64,000 nt of DNA from Mesorhizobium atlanticum (GTDB lineage: Bacteria; Pseudomonadota; Alphaproteobacteria; Rhizobiales; Rhizobiaceae). This document shows positions 40,882-50,131 of this stretch, piece by piece. The position numbers and the translations under genes are program-made. Location of the stretch: assembly GCF_003289965.1 (NCBI RefSeq), contig NZ_QMBQ01000014.1, forward strand, positions 30,970 to 94,969, read 5' to 3'. Position 1 is the first letter of the stretch. Each line of letters starts with the position of its first letter. Below the pieces are notes generated by a model. The model was not told where the DNA came from. It ran no database searches and saw nothing but the letters and a program-made list of their open reading frames with translations.

Positions 40882-41613
40882 ATGGGCCTGATAGACAAAC
40901 ACGCGCTGATCGAGAAGAACGCGACGCTTCTTCTGGTCGGATCCCTGCTGGTCGTGACCGTTGGCGGCATCGTCGAGATCGCGCCGCTCTTCTATCTCGA
41001 CAACACGATCGAGAAGGTCGAGGGCATGCGCCCCTACACTCCGCTGGAGCTCGCCGGACGCAACATCTATGTGCGCGAGGGATGCTACCTCTGCCACAGC
41101 CAGATGATCCGGCCGTTCCGCGACGAGGTGGAACGCTATGGCCACTACAGCCTGGCGGCCGAGTCGATGTACGACCATCCGTTCCAATGGGGATCCAAGC
41201 GAACCGGCCCCGACCTTGCGCGCGTCGGCGACCGCTACTCGAATGCATGGCACGTGCAGCATCTTGCCGACCCACGTTCCGTGGTGCCGGAATCGGTCAT
41301 GCCGAACTACGCGTTCTTGAAAGACACGCCGATCGAGGTGAAGGATTTCTCGACGCATCTGATAGCGAACAGGCGCGTCGGGGTGCCCTACTCCGACGAC
41401 ATGGTCGCCAACGCCAACGCCGACCTTATGGCGCAGGCCGATCCCAATGCCGACACGACCGGCCTGGAGAAACGTTACCCCAAGGCCAAGGTCGGCGACT
41501 TCGACGGCAACCCGCAACAGGTCACCGAGATGGATGCTCTCGTAGCCTATCTCCAGATGCTCGGCACCCTGGTCGATTTCAAGAACTACGACGAAGCAGC
41601 CGGCTACCGCTGA
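40882..41613 (+). CDS. fixO: cbb3-type cytochrome c oxidase subunit II (monoheme)
   Basis: 243 residues from ATG 40882 (GGAG upstream). N-terminal membrane anchor (about residues 14-35), single heme c site CYLCHSQMIRPFRDEVERYG. The segment HPFQWGSKRTGPDLARVG is typical. FixO accepts electrons from FixP and passes them to FixN. Also called ccoO. Confidence 0.97.
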   Translation: MGLIDKHALIEKNATLLLVGSLLVVTVGGIVEIAPLFYLDNTIEKVEGMRPYTPLELAGRNIYVREGCYLCHSQMIRPFRDEVERYGHYSLAAESMYDHPFQWGSKRTGPDLARVGDRYSNAWHVQHLADPRSVVPESVMPNYAFLKDTPIEVKDFSTHLIANRRVGVPYSDDMVANANADLMAQADPNADTTGLEKRYPKAKVGDFDGNPQQVTEMDALVAYLQMLGTLVDFKNYDEAAGYR

Positions 41614-41625
41614 GGAGGGCAACCC

Positions 41626-41775
41626 ATGGAATACAACTTGATGCGGGAGTTCGCCGACAGTTGGGGCCTGCTTGCCATGGCTTTGTTCTTTGTCGGATGC
41701 ATTGTCTTCGCGCTGCGTCCGGGTGGCAAAGAGCATGCCGACCACGCCGCCAAAATTCCTCTCCAGGACGATTGA
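41626..41775 (+). CDS. fixQ: cbb3-type cytochrome oxidase subunit FixQ (CcoQ)
   Basis: 49 residues from ATG 41626 (GAGGAGGG upstream). One hydrophobic helix (WGLLAMALFFVGCIVFAL) and a short charged tail with RPGGKEHADHA. It is small and easily missed. In other bacteria FixQ stabilises the oxidase. Two bases separate it from fixP. Confidence 0.9.
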   Translation: MEYNLMREFADSWGLLAMALFFVGCIVFALRPGGKEHADHAAKIPLQDD

Positions 41776-41777
41776 TC

Positions 41778-42641
41778 ATGAGCAACGAGCATATCGACGA
41801 AATCTCGGGCATCACGACGACCGGCCACGAATGGGACGGTATCAAGGAGCTCAACAATCCTCTGCCGCGCTGGTGGGTGATCACCTTCTACATCACCGTC
41901 GCCTGGGCACTCGCCTACACGATTGCCTATCCCGCCTGGCCGATGCTGAGTTCCGCCACAAGGGGCGTCCTGGGCTTCTCCAGCCGCAACGAGGTCAAGA
42001 ACGAAATGGCCGCGGCTGACGCCGCCAAGGCCAAATACGTCACGGCGATACAGTCCAAGACCGTTTCGGAAATCGCCGCTGACGACACGCTGCGCGAATT
42101 CGCCGTGGCCGCCGGCGGCGCGGCATTCAAGGTCAATTGCGTGCAGTGCCACGGCTCGGGCGCGCAAGGATCGACAGGGTTTCCGAATCTCAACGATGAC
42201 GATTGGCTCTGGGGCGGCAAGGCGGAGCAGATCCAGCAGACGATCACGCACGGCATCCGCTTCGCGGCGGACGCCGACACACGTCAGTCGGAGATGACCG
42301 CTTTTGCCGACGTGCTCAAGCCGGAACAGATCGCCCAGGTCAGCGCCTATGTGGCGAGCCTTTCCGGACCGGTGAAGGACAAGAGCCTGATCGAGCCCGG
42401 CGCCAAGGTTTTCGCGGACAACTGCGCCGCCTGCCATGGCGAGAACGCGAAGGGCAACCGCGACCTCGGAGCACCTAATCTGACGGATGCCATCTGGCTC
42501 CACGGCTCCGGCGAGGCCGCGATTGCTGCGCAGGTGCGAGCCCCGAAGAACGGGGTGATGCCTGCCTGGGTCGGCCGCCTCGGCGAGACGACGGTCAAGG
42601 AACTGGCTGTCTATGTCCATTCGCTTGGCGGCGGAGAATAG
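41778..42641 (+). CDS. fixP: cbb3-type cytochrome c oxidase subunit III (diheme)
   Basis: 287 residues from ATG 41778. N-terminal membrane anchor (about 32-55, NPLPRWWVITFYITVAWALAY), two heme c sites CVQCHGSG and CAACHGEN, with methionine ligands expected in the second half (MPAWVGRL, MTAFAD). FixP receives electrons from the cytochrome bc1 complex or soluble cytochromes. Also called ccoP. A terminator at 42681 ends the fixNOQP operon. Confidence 0.97.
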   Translation: MSNEHIDEISGITTTGHEWDGIKELNNPLPRWWVITFYITVAWALAYTIAYPAWPMLSSATRGVLGFSSRNEVKNEMAAADAAKAKYVTAIQSKTVSEIAADDTLREFAVAAGGAAFKVNCVQCHGSGAQGSTGFPNLNDDDWLWGGKAEQIQQTITHGIRFAADADTRQSEMTAFADVLKPEQIAQVSAYVASLSGPVKDKSLIEPGAKVFADNCAACHGENAKGNRDLGAPNLTDAIWLHGSGEAAIAAQVRAPKNGVMPAWVGRLGETTVKELAVYVHSLGGGE

Positions 42642-42680
42642 GAGCGGGGCCTATTCTCGGCCCTCAGCCGTTCAAGCGAC

Positions 42681-42715
42681 GAGGCCCGGCCATGCCGGGC
42701 CTCGATTTGCTTTTT
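42681..42715 (+). terminator. rho-independent terminator after fixP
   Basis: GAGGCCCGGC-CAT-GCCGGGCCTC is a perfect 10-bp stem with a 3-base loop; T-rich CGATTTGCTTTTT follows. Confidence 0.88.
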
Positions 42716-42726
42716 GATGGCTCAAT

Positions 42727-42740
42727 TTGACCTGCATCAA
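42727..42740. promoter_or_regulatory. FixK/FNR box (TTGACCTGCATCAA)
   Basis: Centre 79 bp before the fixG start, right after the fixP terminator: a separate promoter for fixGHIS. Confidence 0.85.
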
Positions 42741-42812
42741 CGCGATGCGCCCGCGCGATTGCGAGATTGCCGGAAACAAGGCGGCATCATTTCGCCGCGA
42801 TTGGAGATCGTC

Positions 42813-44372
42813 GTGCTGGATCAGTCGCAGGTAGAACGGCTCGAGGCCGAAGCGGTCAACTCCGCGAAGACACGACAGCCGCTTTATGCCGCGCGCAAGA
42901 AGATCTTTCCGAAGCGCGCCTCCGGCCGTTTCCGCCAGTTCAAATGGCTGGTGATGGCGATCACGCTCGGCATCTATTACCTGACCCCCTGGCTGCGCTG
43001 GGATCGGGGGGCCTTCGCTCCCGACCAGGCCGTTCTCATCGACCTGGCGAACCGGCGTTTCTACTTCTTCTTCATCGAGATCTGGCCGCAGGAATTCTAC
43101 TACGTCGCCGGCCTTCTGATGATGGCGGGCGTCGGTCTTTTCCTGATCACATCGACGGTCGGGCGGGCCTGGTGCGGCTATACCTGCCCGCAAACCGTCT
43201 GGGTCGACCTGTTCCTTGTGGTGGAACGGGCGATCGAAGGCGATCGCAATGCCCGCATGAAGCTTGATGCCGCTCCCTGGAGCGCCCGCAAGCTGTTCCT
43301 GCGCGTATCCAAGCACGCCATCTGGCTTGTCATCGCAGTGGCCACGGGCGGCGCCTGGATCTTCTACTTCGCCGATGCGCCGAAGCTGCTCGGCGAAGTC
43401 GTCACCGGCACGGCGGCACCCATCGCCTATGCCACGATCGCAGTGCTCACCGGCACCACCTATGTGTTCGGCGGGCTGATGCGCGAGCAGGTCTGCACCT
43501 ATATGTGCCCGTGGCCGCGCATCCAGGCGGCGATGCTCGACGAGAACTCGCTGACCGTCACATACAACGACTGGCGCGGCGAGCCGCGTTCGCGCCACGC
43601 CAAGAAGGCCTCGGCCGCGGGGCAATTGGTCGGCGACTGCGTCGACTGCAACGCCTGTGTCGCCGTCTGCCCCATGGGAATCGACATCCGCGACGGCCAG
43701 CAGCTGGAATGCATCACCTGCGCGCTGTGCATCGATGCCTGCGACGGCATCATGGACAAGCTCGGCCGCGAACGCGGGCTGATCTCCTACGCAACGCTGG
43801 CGGACTACAACGCCAACATGGCGATGGCCACTTGCGGTGGTACCGGCCCGGTCAATCCGGCGCTGGTGAGGACGCCGAGCGGCAGCTTCGCCGACGGCCT
43901 GGCACATTTCCATCTGGGCAAGATCTTCCGGTTGCGCACCTACATCTATCTCGGCGTGTGGTCGGCGATCGGCCTGGTGCTCGTCTATTCGCTGCTGACG
44001 CGCGAACGGCTGGAGCTGAATGTCCTGCATGATCGCAATCCGCAGTTCGTGACGCTCTCGGACGGCTCGATCCGGAACGGCTATACGGTCAAGCTGCTCA
44101 ACATGATACCCGAGCCGAGGACGGTCGAGATCACGCTGCACGGTCTCGACGGCGGTGAGATGAGCATCGTCGGCATCGACCAGCCCGCAAGCCGCTCGTA
44201 CTCCATCCCGGTCGAACCCGACCGGCTGAAGACGCTGAAGGTCTTCGTCCGGCAACCGCTCGATCAGATCAGGAAGCCGGCGCAAAGTTTCGAATTCCGC
44301 ATCGACGACACGGCAAGTTCCGAAACCGCCGAATACACCGCCACCTTCAATGCCCCGGAGAACAGCAGATGA
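42813..44372 (+). CDS. fixG: cbb3 oxidase maturation ferredoxin-like membrane protein
   Basis: 519 residues from GTG 42813 (GGAG six bases upstream). Earlier in-frame starts at 42714 overlap the FixK box and are rejected. Membrane helices (KWLVMAITLGIYYL onwards) precede and follow the motifs WCGYTCPQTVW and CTYMCPWPRIQ, then two 4Fe-4S motifs CVDCNACVAVCP and CITCALCIDACD, then a C-terminal Ig-like periplasmic domain. FixG (CcoG) helps copper delivery, reducing Cu(II), to the oxidase. Stop overlaps fixH (ATGA). Confidence 0.96.
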   Translation: MLDQSQVERLEAEAVNSAKTRQPLYAARKKIFPKRASGRFRQFKWLVMAITLGIYYLTPWLRWDRGAFAPDQAVLIDLANRRFYFFFIEIWPQEFYYVAGLLMMAGVGLFLITSTVGRAWCGYTCPQTVWVDLFLVVERAIEGDRNARMKLDAAPWSARKLFLRVSKHAIWLVIAVATGGAWIFYFADAPKLLGEVVTGTAAPIAYATIAVLTGTTYVFGGLMREQVCTYMCPWPRIQAAMLDENSLTVTYNDWRGEPRSRHAKKASAAGQLVGDCVDCNACVAVCPMGIDIRDGQQLECITCALCIDACDGIMDKLGRERGLISYATLADYNANMAMATCGGTGPVNPALVRTPSGSFADGLAHFHLGKIFRLRTYIYLGVWSAIGLVLVYSLLTRERLELNVLHDRNPQFVTLSDGSIRNGYTVKLLNMIPEPRTVEITLHGLDGGEMSIVGIDQPASRSYSIPVEPDRLKTLKVFVRQPLDQIRKPAQSFEFRIDDTASSETAEYTATFNAPENSR

Positions 44373-44884
44373 GCGTCGAAATGCGGAAGCCGCGCGAGTT
44401 CACCGGCAAGCACATGCTGGTCTCCATTCTGGCGTTCTTCGCGGTGGTGATCGGAGTCAACGTCACCATGGCCACGCTCGCCCAGAAGAGCTGGACCGGC
44501 CTTGTGGTCGAGAACACCTATGTCGCAAGCCAGCAGTTCAACGAAGAAGCGAGGAAAGGAAGGGCGCAGGCGGCGCTGGGCTGGACAGGCAGGCTGACCG
44601 TCGCTTCCGGCGAGGTCCGTTACAGCCTTGTCGACAGCCAGGGCAAACCGGTGCCGCTGCGCGGCGTCAAGGTGCTGTTCCGCCACCCGGCCTATGAGGC
44701 CGAGGACGAAGCCCTGACACTTGCCGCGGTGGCGGGGGGCACTCCCGGCAACGCCGGCGCATTTGCCGTCCGGCACACGCCCAGGAACGGCGTCTGGATC
44801 GTGGAGATCGATGCGGATGCCGGGCTGACGTCGCCGTTCCGCGATGTCCGCCGTGTCATGATCTCGAATGGAGCCCTGCAATGA
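44369..44884 (+). CDS. fixH: FixH (CcoH) cbb3 assembly protein
   Basis: 171 residues with one N-terminal membrane helix (MLVSILAFFAVVIGVNVTMA) and a periplasmic domain with LVVENTYVASQQFNEEA. Fits CcoH, needed for assembly of cbb3 oxidase. Overlaps both fixG and fixI by 4 bp. Confidence 0.93.
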   Translation: MSVEMRKPREFTGKHMLVSILAFFAVVIGVNVTMATLAQKSWTGLVVENTYVASQQFNEEARKGRAQAALGWTGRLTVASGEVRYSLVDSQGKPVPLRGVKVLFRHPAYEAEDEALTLAAVAGGTPGNAGAFAVRHTPRNGVWIVEIDADAGLTSPFRDVRRVMISNGALQ

Positions 44885-47166
44885 GCTGCTGCGCGCCTGG
44901 GGCTGAAATGGCATTGGAGGTCGCCGGCGCGGCGTCAGCATCGCCGTCGAGCGAGGAGATCAAGCTGGCGAGCCGCTCCCTGGACGGCGACATCCACCAG
45001 ACCGACCTGTCGGTGCCAACGGTTCATTGCGGAGCTTGCATCCAGGCGATCGAGGCGGCGCTCGGCTCGGTCGAAAACGTCGAGTCCGCTCGCGTCAACC
45101 TGTCGACGAAGCGTGTGTCGATCCGCTGGCGCGGGGACATCGTCCCGCCATTCTTTGCCGTGCTCGGCCGGCTCGGCTATCAGGCGCACCTGTTCGACCC
45201 GGAGATTCACGAGAAGGACAGGACGCTCTCGGAGCTGATCCGCGCTGTTGCCGTGGCGGGCTTCGCAGCCGGCAATATCATGCTGCTCTCGGTGTCGGTC
45301 TGGTCCGGCGCGGAAGGCCCGACGCGCGATCTGTTCCACTGGCTGTCCGCGTTGATCGCCATCCCGGCGCTCGCCTTCGCCGGCGGGATCTACTTCCGCT
45401 CCGCCGCGAACGCGCTGCGCCATGGCCGCATGAACATGGACGTACCGATCGCGGTGGGCGTTTCGCTCGCCTACGCGATGAGCCTCTACGAGACCATCAC
45501 TCACGGCGAGCACGCCTATTTCGACGCCTCGGTGTCGCTGCTTTTCTTCCTGCTGATCGGGCGCACGCTTGATCACGTGATGCGCGAGCGGGCGCGAACC
45601 GCGGTCAATGGCCTGTCACGGCTTGCCGCGCGAGGGGCTGTTGTCCTGCGCGACGACGGAATACGCGAATACGTGCCCGTCGCCGAACTCGCGCCGGGAA
45701 TGCGCCTGCTCATTGCGGCTGGAGAGCGGATACCGGTCGACGGCGATATCGTCAGCGGGAATTCCGACCTCGATTGCTCTATCGTCACCGGCGAAAGCGC
45801 GCCGAAAGCCGTGAGCGCCGGCACGCACGTCCAGGCCGGCACGCTGAACCTGACCGGTTCGCTGACGATGCAGGCAACCGCCGCGGCGAAGGATTCCTTC
45901 CTGGCGGAAATGGTCCGGCTGATGGAGGCCGCCGAGGGTGGCCGCTCGCGCTACAGGCGGATTGCCGACCGGGTATCGGCACTCTACGCGCCCGTGGTCC
46001 ATCTGGCGGCCTTTGCCACCTTCCTCGGCTGGATGGTTGCGTCCGGCGATTGGCACCGCGCCATGACCATCGCGATCGCCGTGCTGATCATCACCTGCCC
46101 GTGCGCGCTCGGCCTCGCGGTTCCGATCGTCCAGGTCGTTGCGGCCCGGCGCCTGTTCGAAGCCGGCGTCATGGTCAAGGACGGTTCGGCCATGGAGCGT
46201 CTCGCGGCGATCGACGCGGCTGTGTTCGACAAGACCGGGACGCTGACTCTGGGACTGCCCAGGCTCGTCAACGCGGCGTCGGTCGATCCGGCCACGCTGG
46301 CGATCGCGGCCGACCTGGCGGCGCATTCCCGGCACCCGTTCTCAAAGGCTCTGGCGGCCTATGGCAGCGTTCGCGGTCGAACCCAATTCGACCGCGTGCA
46401 GGAGGAGCCGGGCTTCGGCATCGAAGCGTCCGCCGGCGGCGACATCTGGCGCCTTGGCCGGCGCGGCTGGGCCGGATGGAAGGCCCGTACCGGCGGTGAA
46501 GGGCGATATGGCGGGCTTGGCGGAACGGTTCTCGCGAAGAATGGCAGGATCGTCGCGTGCTTCGCCTTCGAGGATGCCACGCGCGCCGATGCGAAGGCGG
46601 CGGTGGAAAGTTTGAAGGACGCCGGCATCTCGGTCGAGATGCTTTCCGGCGACACCGCGAGAGCCTGCGGCGAGGCGGCGGGAACCTTGGGCATCGAGAA
46701 TTTCGTGCCGGCCCTGCTGCCCTCGGGCAAGGTCGAGAGGATCGAGACGCTGGCCCGCGCCGGCCACAAAGTGCTGATGGTGGGCGACGGCCTCAACGAC
46801 ACGCCGGCGCTCGGGGCCGCGCATGTCTCGATGGCTCCGGCGACCGCGGCCGACATCGGCCGCCAGGCCGCGGACTTCGTCTTCCTGCGCGAAAGCCTGC
46901 TGGCGGTGCCGCTCGCCCTGGATGTCTCGCGCAAGGCTGGCCGGCTCATCCGCCAGAACATCGCCATCGCGATCATCTACAATGCATTCGCCGTGCCGAT
47001 CGCCATCCTCGGACATGTGACGCCGCTGATCGCGGCGATCGCGATGAGCGCTTCCTCGCTGATCGTGATCGCAAATGCGATGCGGCTTCAGACGACGGCG
47101 AAAGCGGCTCATGAAGCCGCTCCCGCCAGGCGCCGCACCGACGTCATCGGAGCGGCCCACCCATGA
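44881..47166 (+). CDS. fixI: copper-transporting P-type ATPase for cbb3 biogenesis
   Basis: 761 residues. N-terminal metal-binding domain with HCGACIQ (C-x2-C) at about residue 55; transmembrane metal motif TCPCALGLAVPIVQV (CPC); TGES in IVTGESAPKA; phosphorylation site DKTGTLTLGL; hinge VGDGLNDTPALGAAHVSMA. FixI (CcoI) exports copper for CuB of FixN. A start-region CC pair (MSCCAPG) is present too. Overlaps fixS by 4 bp. Confidence 0.97.
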   Translation: MSCCAPGAEMALEVAGAASASPSSEEIKLASRSLDGDIHQTDLSVPTVHCGACIQAIEAALGSVENVESARVNLSTKRVSIRWRGDIVPPFFAVLGRLGYQAHLFDPEIHEKDRTLSELIRAVAVAGFAAGNIMLLSVSVWSGAEGPTRDLFHWLSALIAIPALAFAGGIYFRSAANALRHGRMNMDVPIAVGVSLAYAMSLYETITHGEHAYFDASVSLLFFLLIGRTLDHVMRERARTAVNGLSRLAARGAVVLRDDGIREYVPVAELAPGMRLLIAAGERIPVDGDIVSGNSDLDCSIVTGESAPKAVSAGTHVQAGTLNLTGSLTMQATAAAKDSFLAEMVRLMEAAEGGRSRYRRIADRVSALYAPVVHLAAFATFLGWMVASGDWHRAMTIAIAVLIITCPCALGLAVPIVQVVAARRLFEAGVMVKDGSAMERLAAIDAAVFDKTGTLTLGLPRLVNAASVDPATLAIAADLAAHSRHPFSKALAAYGSVRGRTQFDRVQEEPGFGIEASAGGDIWRLGRRGWAGWKARTGGEGRYGGLGGTVLAKNGRIVACFAFEDATRADAKAAVESLKDAGISVEMLSGDTARACGEAAGTLGIENFVPALLPSGKVERIETLARAGHKVLMVGDGLNDTPALGAAHVSMAPATAADIGRQAADFVFLRESLLAVPLALDVSRKAGRLIRQNIAIAIIYNAFAVPIAILGHVTPLIAAIAMSASSLIVIANAMRLQTTAKAAHEAAPARRRTDVIGAAHP

Positions 47167-47333
47167 CCACGCTCGTCTATCTCATTCCCGTGGCCCTGTT
47201 CCTCGGCGCACTCGGTCTGTCCGGCTTCCTGTGGGCCTTGCGCAGCGGCCAGTACGAGGATCTCGATGGAGCCGCCGAGCGGATACTGATCGAGCCTGAT
47301 CAGCGAGAGGGCGACGCCCAGCGATCAAACTGA
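47163..47333 (+). CDS. fixS: FixS (CcoS) cbb3 assembly protein
   Basis: 56 residues from ATG 47163, overlapping the fixI stop. One hydrophobic helix (LVYLIPVALFLGALGLSGFLWAL) followed by SGQYEDLDGAAERIL, the conserved CcoS motif. Short, hence easily omitted. Ends the fixGHIS operon; the next FixK box overlaps its stop codon. Confidence 0.93.
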   Translation: MTTLVYLIPVALFLGALGLSGFLWALRSGQYEDLDGAAERILIEPDQREGDAQRSN

Positions 47334-47343
47334 CGTAGATCAA
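47330..47343. promoter_or_regulatory. FixK/FNR box (CTGACGTAGATCAA)
   Basis: One half (ATCAA) is perfect, the other is CTGAC. Centre 61 bp before the CBS-BON gene; it overlaps the fixS stop. Confidence 0.55.
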
Positions 47344-47397
47344 GGCAGCGTTGCTCCCGACGTCCGAGAGTAAGGCTGACGAAAGCGGGAGATTTCG

Positions 47398-48099
47398 ATG
47401 CAGGCTCGGGACATCATGACGACGCCGGTGGTCACAATCGCCACCTCCGCCTCGGTCGCCGAAGCGGCCGATCTGATGCTGGCCAGGAACATTCGTTGCC
47501 TGCCGGTCGTGGGAGACGATGGATCGCTGGCTGGCGTCATCAGCGAAGGCGATTTCCTGCGCCGAGGCGAACTTGGCACCAGACGGGCGCGGCCTCGCTG
47601 GCTGGAGTTTCTTGTCGGTCCAGGCAAGCTCGCCGACGAATATGTCCGTTCGAGCGGCCGCCGCGTGGCCGAGGTTATGACCGCCGGCGTCGTTTCGGCA
47701 GCGCCTGGCGCTTCGCTTGCCGAGATCGTCGAACTCATGGCGACCCACGACATCAAGAACGTGCCCATCCTTGACGCGGGCAAGATCGTCGGCATCGTCA
47801 GCCGCTCCGATCTGATGCGCATCCTGCTTCGCACTCTGCCCAAGTCAGGCTCCGCGACTGTCGACGACGAGGTCATCCGCAGGAACATTCTTGCCGAGCT
47901 GCGGGGGCAGTCCTGGAGTGTCGGCGGCGACCTTATCGGCGTCACCGTCGACAAGGGAAACGTTGAGCTCAACGGCGCCGTCTTCGACGAACGTCAGCGA
48001 AAGGCTGCCGTCGTTGCGGCCGAGAACGTTGCCGGGGTCAAGAAGGTCACGGACAAGCTCTTTTGCGCCGGGCCGTTCTCGGTGGTGCTTGTTTCTTGA
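47398..48099 (+). CDS. CBS-pair and BON domain protein
   Basis: 233 residues. Two CBS motifs, first MTTPVVTIATSASVAEAADLM and the second MTAGVVSAAPGASLAEIVELMATHDIKNVPILD, then a BON domain at about 160-225 (VTVDKGNVELNGAVFDERQRKAAVVAAENVAGVKKV). CBS pairs bind adenosine nucleotides and sense energy state; BON domains interact with membranes or partner proteins. Families of this type accompany universal stress genes. A FixK-like box lies upstream. Confidence 0.9.
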   Translation: MQARDIMTTPVVTIATSASVAEAADLMLARNIRCLPVVGDDGSLAGVISEGDFLRRGELGTRRARPRWLEFLVGPGKLADEYVRSSGRRVAEVMTAGVVSAAPGASLAEIVELMATHDIKNVPILDAGKIVGIVSRSDLMRILLRTLPKSGSATVDDEVIRRNILAELRGQSWSVGGDLIGVTVDKGNVELNGAVFDERQRKAAVVAAENVAGVKKVTDKLFCAGPFSVVLVS

Positions 48100-48145
48100 A
48101 GACCGCGCGCTCCCGGCGGACGCGCTCAAATCGCGGACAAGGGTA

Positions 48146-48733
48146 TCAGGGGCGAACCAACAGCAGCGCAAAGGCAATGAGCGCCGCGCCGGAGATTGCA
48201 TCGGCCATCCTCTTGCCGCCGCTCAGCCGCCCGCCGAGCAGCAGCCACATCGATCCGGTCACTGCCGTGATCACGAGCAGCGTAACCCAAGCGATGCCCA
48301 GCGCGGCCGTCTCGATGTCCATCGGCACGATGGCCACGCAATAGATGAACGCCTTAGGATTGAGGGCGGTGGTTGCCAGGATGGAGATGCCGCCGTTTTC
48401 GATTGCCTCGGCGCGCCTGGCCGCCAGCAGCCGAAAACCAAGGATCACCAGCCATGCGGCGGCAACCAATTGAACCATCTGGACAGTGGCAGCCGGCACC
48501 AGGGAACGCAGCGAAAGCCAGAAGGCCGCCGCGATCCCGTATCCGCATGCCTGCGCGGCAAGGAGCGTGGTGGCGTTCTGCCGCTTGACGGCGCCTGCCG
48601 CCAGAAGAGCGTTGGTCGGCCCTGGCGCGGCAAAAAGCAGAAATGCTTCCAGAAGATGCAGATTGTCCAAACTGCCTGTCTCGCGCACGAACCTGTCGAC
48701 TGCGGAAGTCCCACCGGCGCCGACTGCCGTCAA
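48146..48733 (-). CDS. LysE/RhtB family exporter
   Basis: About 195 residues, the family length. Blocks AFLLFAAPGPTNALL, GYGIAAAFWLSL, ALNPKAFIYC are characteristic of LysE/RhtB amino acid and solute exporters with six helices. The start is uncertain: the first in-frame start is TTG 48733, and another TTG at 48670 begins almost at the conserved N terminus. Inner membrane exporter of unknown substrate. Convergent with the CBS-BON gene. Confidence 0.82.
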   Translation of the reverse strand: MTAVGAGGTSAVDRFVRETGSLDNLHLLEAFLLFAAPGPTNALLAAGAVKRQNATTLLAAQACGYGIAAAFWLSLRSLVPAATVQMVQLVAAAWLVILGFRLLAARRAEAIENGGISILATTALNPKAFIYCVAIVPMDIETAALGIAWVTLLVITAVTGSMWLLLGGRLSGGKRMADAISGAALIAFALLLVRP

Positions 48734-48837
48734 CGCCTCCTGTATTCGTCACAGGGGACGAAGCCGCCTGTTCTCGGCTGGGGTAGCCCGGGCGGCTCAC
48801 AGCGGCAACCTATCAAGGCCGCGGCGTCGTTGCTCGA

Positions 48838-49098
48838 TCAACGGATAGACTGCAGACGCGCAATCAAGTCGCCATTGCGGCAATAGGCCGGCGGGTGATC
48901 CGCATGCCCGGTTTCGTCGAGCCAGGCCGCGCATTCATCCTGGTGGCCGCAGGAGCGGCATCGGTCCACGGCGCGATTGGTGACGGCGACGTGGTCCGCC
49001 ACGACTCGCAGTTGCCTGTCGACGCCCATTTTCTGCATCATGCGTCCCATCAAGGCGGTTCGGGCGTCAGCGCCCATCAGATATTCGAGAAAGCTCAT
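48838..49098 (-). CDS. DUF6455-type small cysteine-rich protein
   Basis: 86 residues from ATG 49098 (GAGGAG upstream). N-terminal half helical (MSFLEYLMGADARTALMGRMMQKMGVD), C-terminal half with CRSCGHQDEC and YCRNGD, a four-cysteine arrangement that could bind zinc or an iron-sulfur cluster (inference). I assign the family from this pattern only. A perfect FixK box is 61 bp upstream. Confidence 0.7.
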   Translation of the reverse strand: MSFLEYLMGADARTALMGRMMQKMGVDRQLRVVADHVAVTNRAVDRCRSCGHQDECAAWLDETGHADHPPAYCRNGDLIARLQSIR

Positions 49099-49152
49099 GC
49101 CGGCACACTCCTCAGACGGCCAAACAATTGCCATGCCAGGCAGCGCGCGGCA

Positions 49153-49166
49153 TTGATCTCGATCAA
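49153..49166. promoter_or_regulatory. FixK/FNR box (TTGATCTCGATCAA)
   Basis: The same perfect 14-mer as in front of fnrN/hemN; centre 61 bp before the cysteine-rich protein gene. Confidence 0.85.
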
Positions 49167-49185
49167 CCCGGGTGAACCGGCCGGC

Positions 49186-49881
49186 CTAGCCCGTGGTACC
49201 AAACATCGCGCCAATGCCGGCCGTCAGGGCCATCGCCAGCGCTCCCCAAAAGGTGACGCGAGCCGTCGCCTTCCACACATTGGCGCCACCGGCCCTCGCA
49301 CCGATTGCACCCAACACCGCGAGGAACAGCAACGATGCGAGCGAGACTACGGCAACAAGTCTCGAGGGCGGCGAAATCAGCACCATCGCCAGGGGCATGA
49401 CCGCACCGATTGAAAACGCCGCCGCGGAAGCCAGCGCGGCCAGGATGGGCCGTGCGGCGGTTGCCTCGGAGATACCGAGCTCGTCGCGGGCATGGGCGCC
49501 GAGCGCGTCCTTGGCCATCAACTGGTCAGCCACCTGCAACGCCAGGTGAGGCTCCACGCCGCGATCGATATAGATCTGCGCAAGCTCCTGTCTCTCGAAT
49601 TCCGGCTGGGTCGCCAGTTCCTCCCGTTCACGGGAGAGATCCGCCTTCTCGGTATCGGCCTGGGAACTGACGGATACATATTCGCCGGCGGCCATCGACA
49701 TGGCGCCGGCCACAAGGCCGGCGACACCCGCCACGAGGACACCGGTCGTGGTGGCGTTGGCGGCCGCAACCCCGATGATCAGGCTGGCCGTCGAAACGAT
49801 GCCGTCATTGGCGCCGAGCACGGCGGCCCGCAGCCAGCCAACGCGCGACACAAGATGATTTTCAGTGTGAAGACGGCTCAT
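49186..49881 (-). CDS. VIT1/CCC1 family iron or manganese transporter
   Basis: 231 residues from ATG 49881. Family signature: RAAVLGANDGIVSTASLIIGVAAA, VAGAMSMAAGEYVSVSSQADTEKADL, then a cytosolic metal-binding helical region, then PLAMVLISP. VIT1/CCC1 proteins are inner-membrane divalent-metal transporters. A FixK-like box at 49980 is 105 bp upstream. The conserved DG and AAGEYVS motifs are clear, though metal is unknown. Confidence 0.9.
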   Translation of the reverse strand: MSRLHTENHLVSRVGWLRAAVLGANDGIVSTASLIIGVAAANATTTGVLVAGVAGLVAGAMSMAAGEYVSVSSQADTEKADLSREREELATQPEFERQELAQIYIDRGVEPHLALQVADQLMAKDALGAHARDELGISEATAARPILAALASAAAFSIGAVMPLAMVLISPPSRLVAVVSLASLLFLAVLGAIGARAGGANVWKATARVTFWGALAMALTAGIGAMFGTTG

Positions 49882-49979
49882 GATCGCGGTGATGAACAGT
49901 TGGAAGTTGCCATTGTGTTGCCTCCACATCGCCAAGCACAGGAATGCAGCTTCATTGCTCCGTGATGGGAGCAAATGCC

Positions 49980-49993
49980 CTGATCCAAGTCAA
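49980..49993. promoter_or_regulatory. FixK/FNR box (CTGATCCAAGTCAA)
   Basis: CTGAT-N4-GTCAA departs by one base from TTG(A/C)-N6-(T/G)CAA. Between the VIT1-like gene (105 bp) and the FMN-binding protein gene (145 bp). Confidence 0.5.
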
Positions 49994-50131
49994 ACGGCTG
50001 CATGGATTTGCCGGCGCCACTTTTCGCAGGCCAAGCTGCGCTGACAGCCAGCTGTCAGCTAACTCGTGAGATATTGCGGTGAGAGGGCATGCGACGGTCC
50101 GGCCGTTGCGCGCCCCTGAAGCCAGGATGCA

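Noticed and set aside
42714..42812. Upstream start for fixG
   Set aside because: It would translate through the FixK box at 42727-42740, and a GTG with a good RBS exists at 42813.
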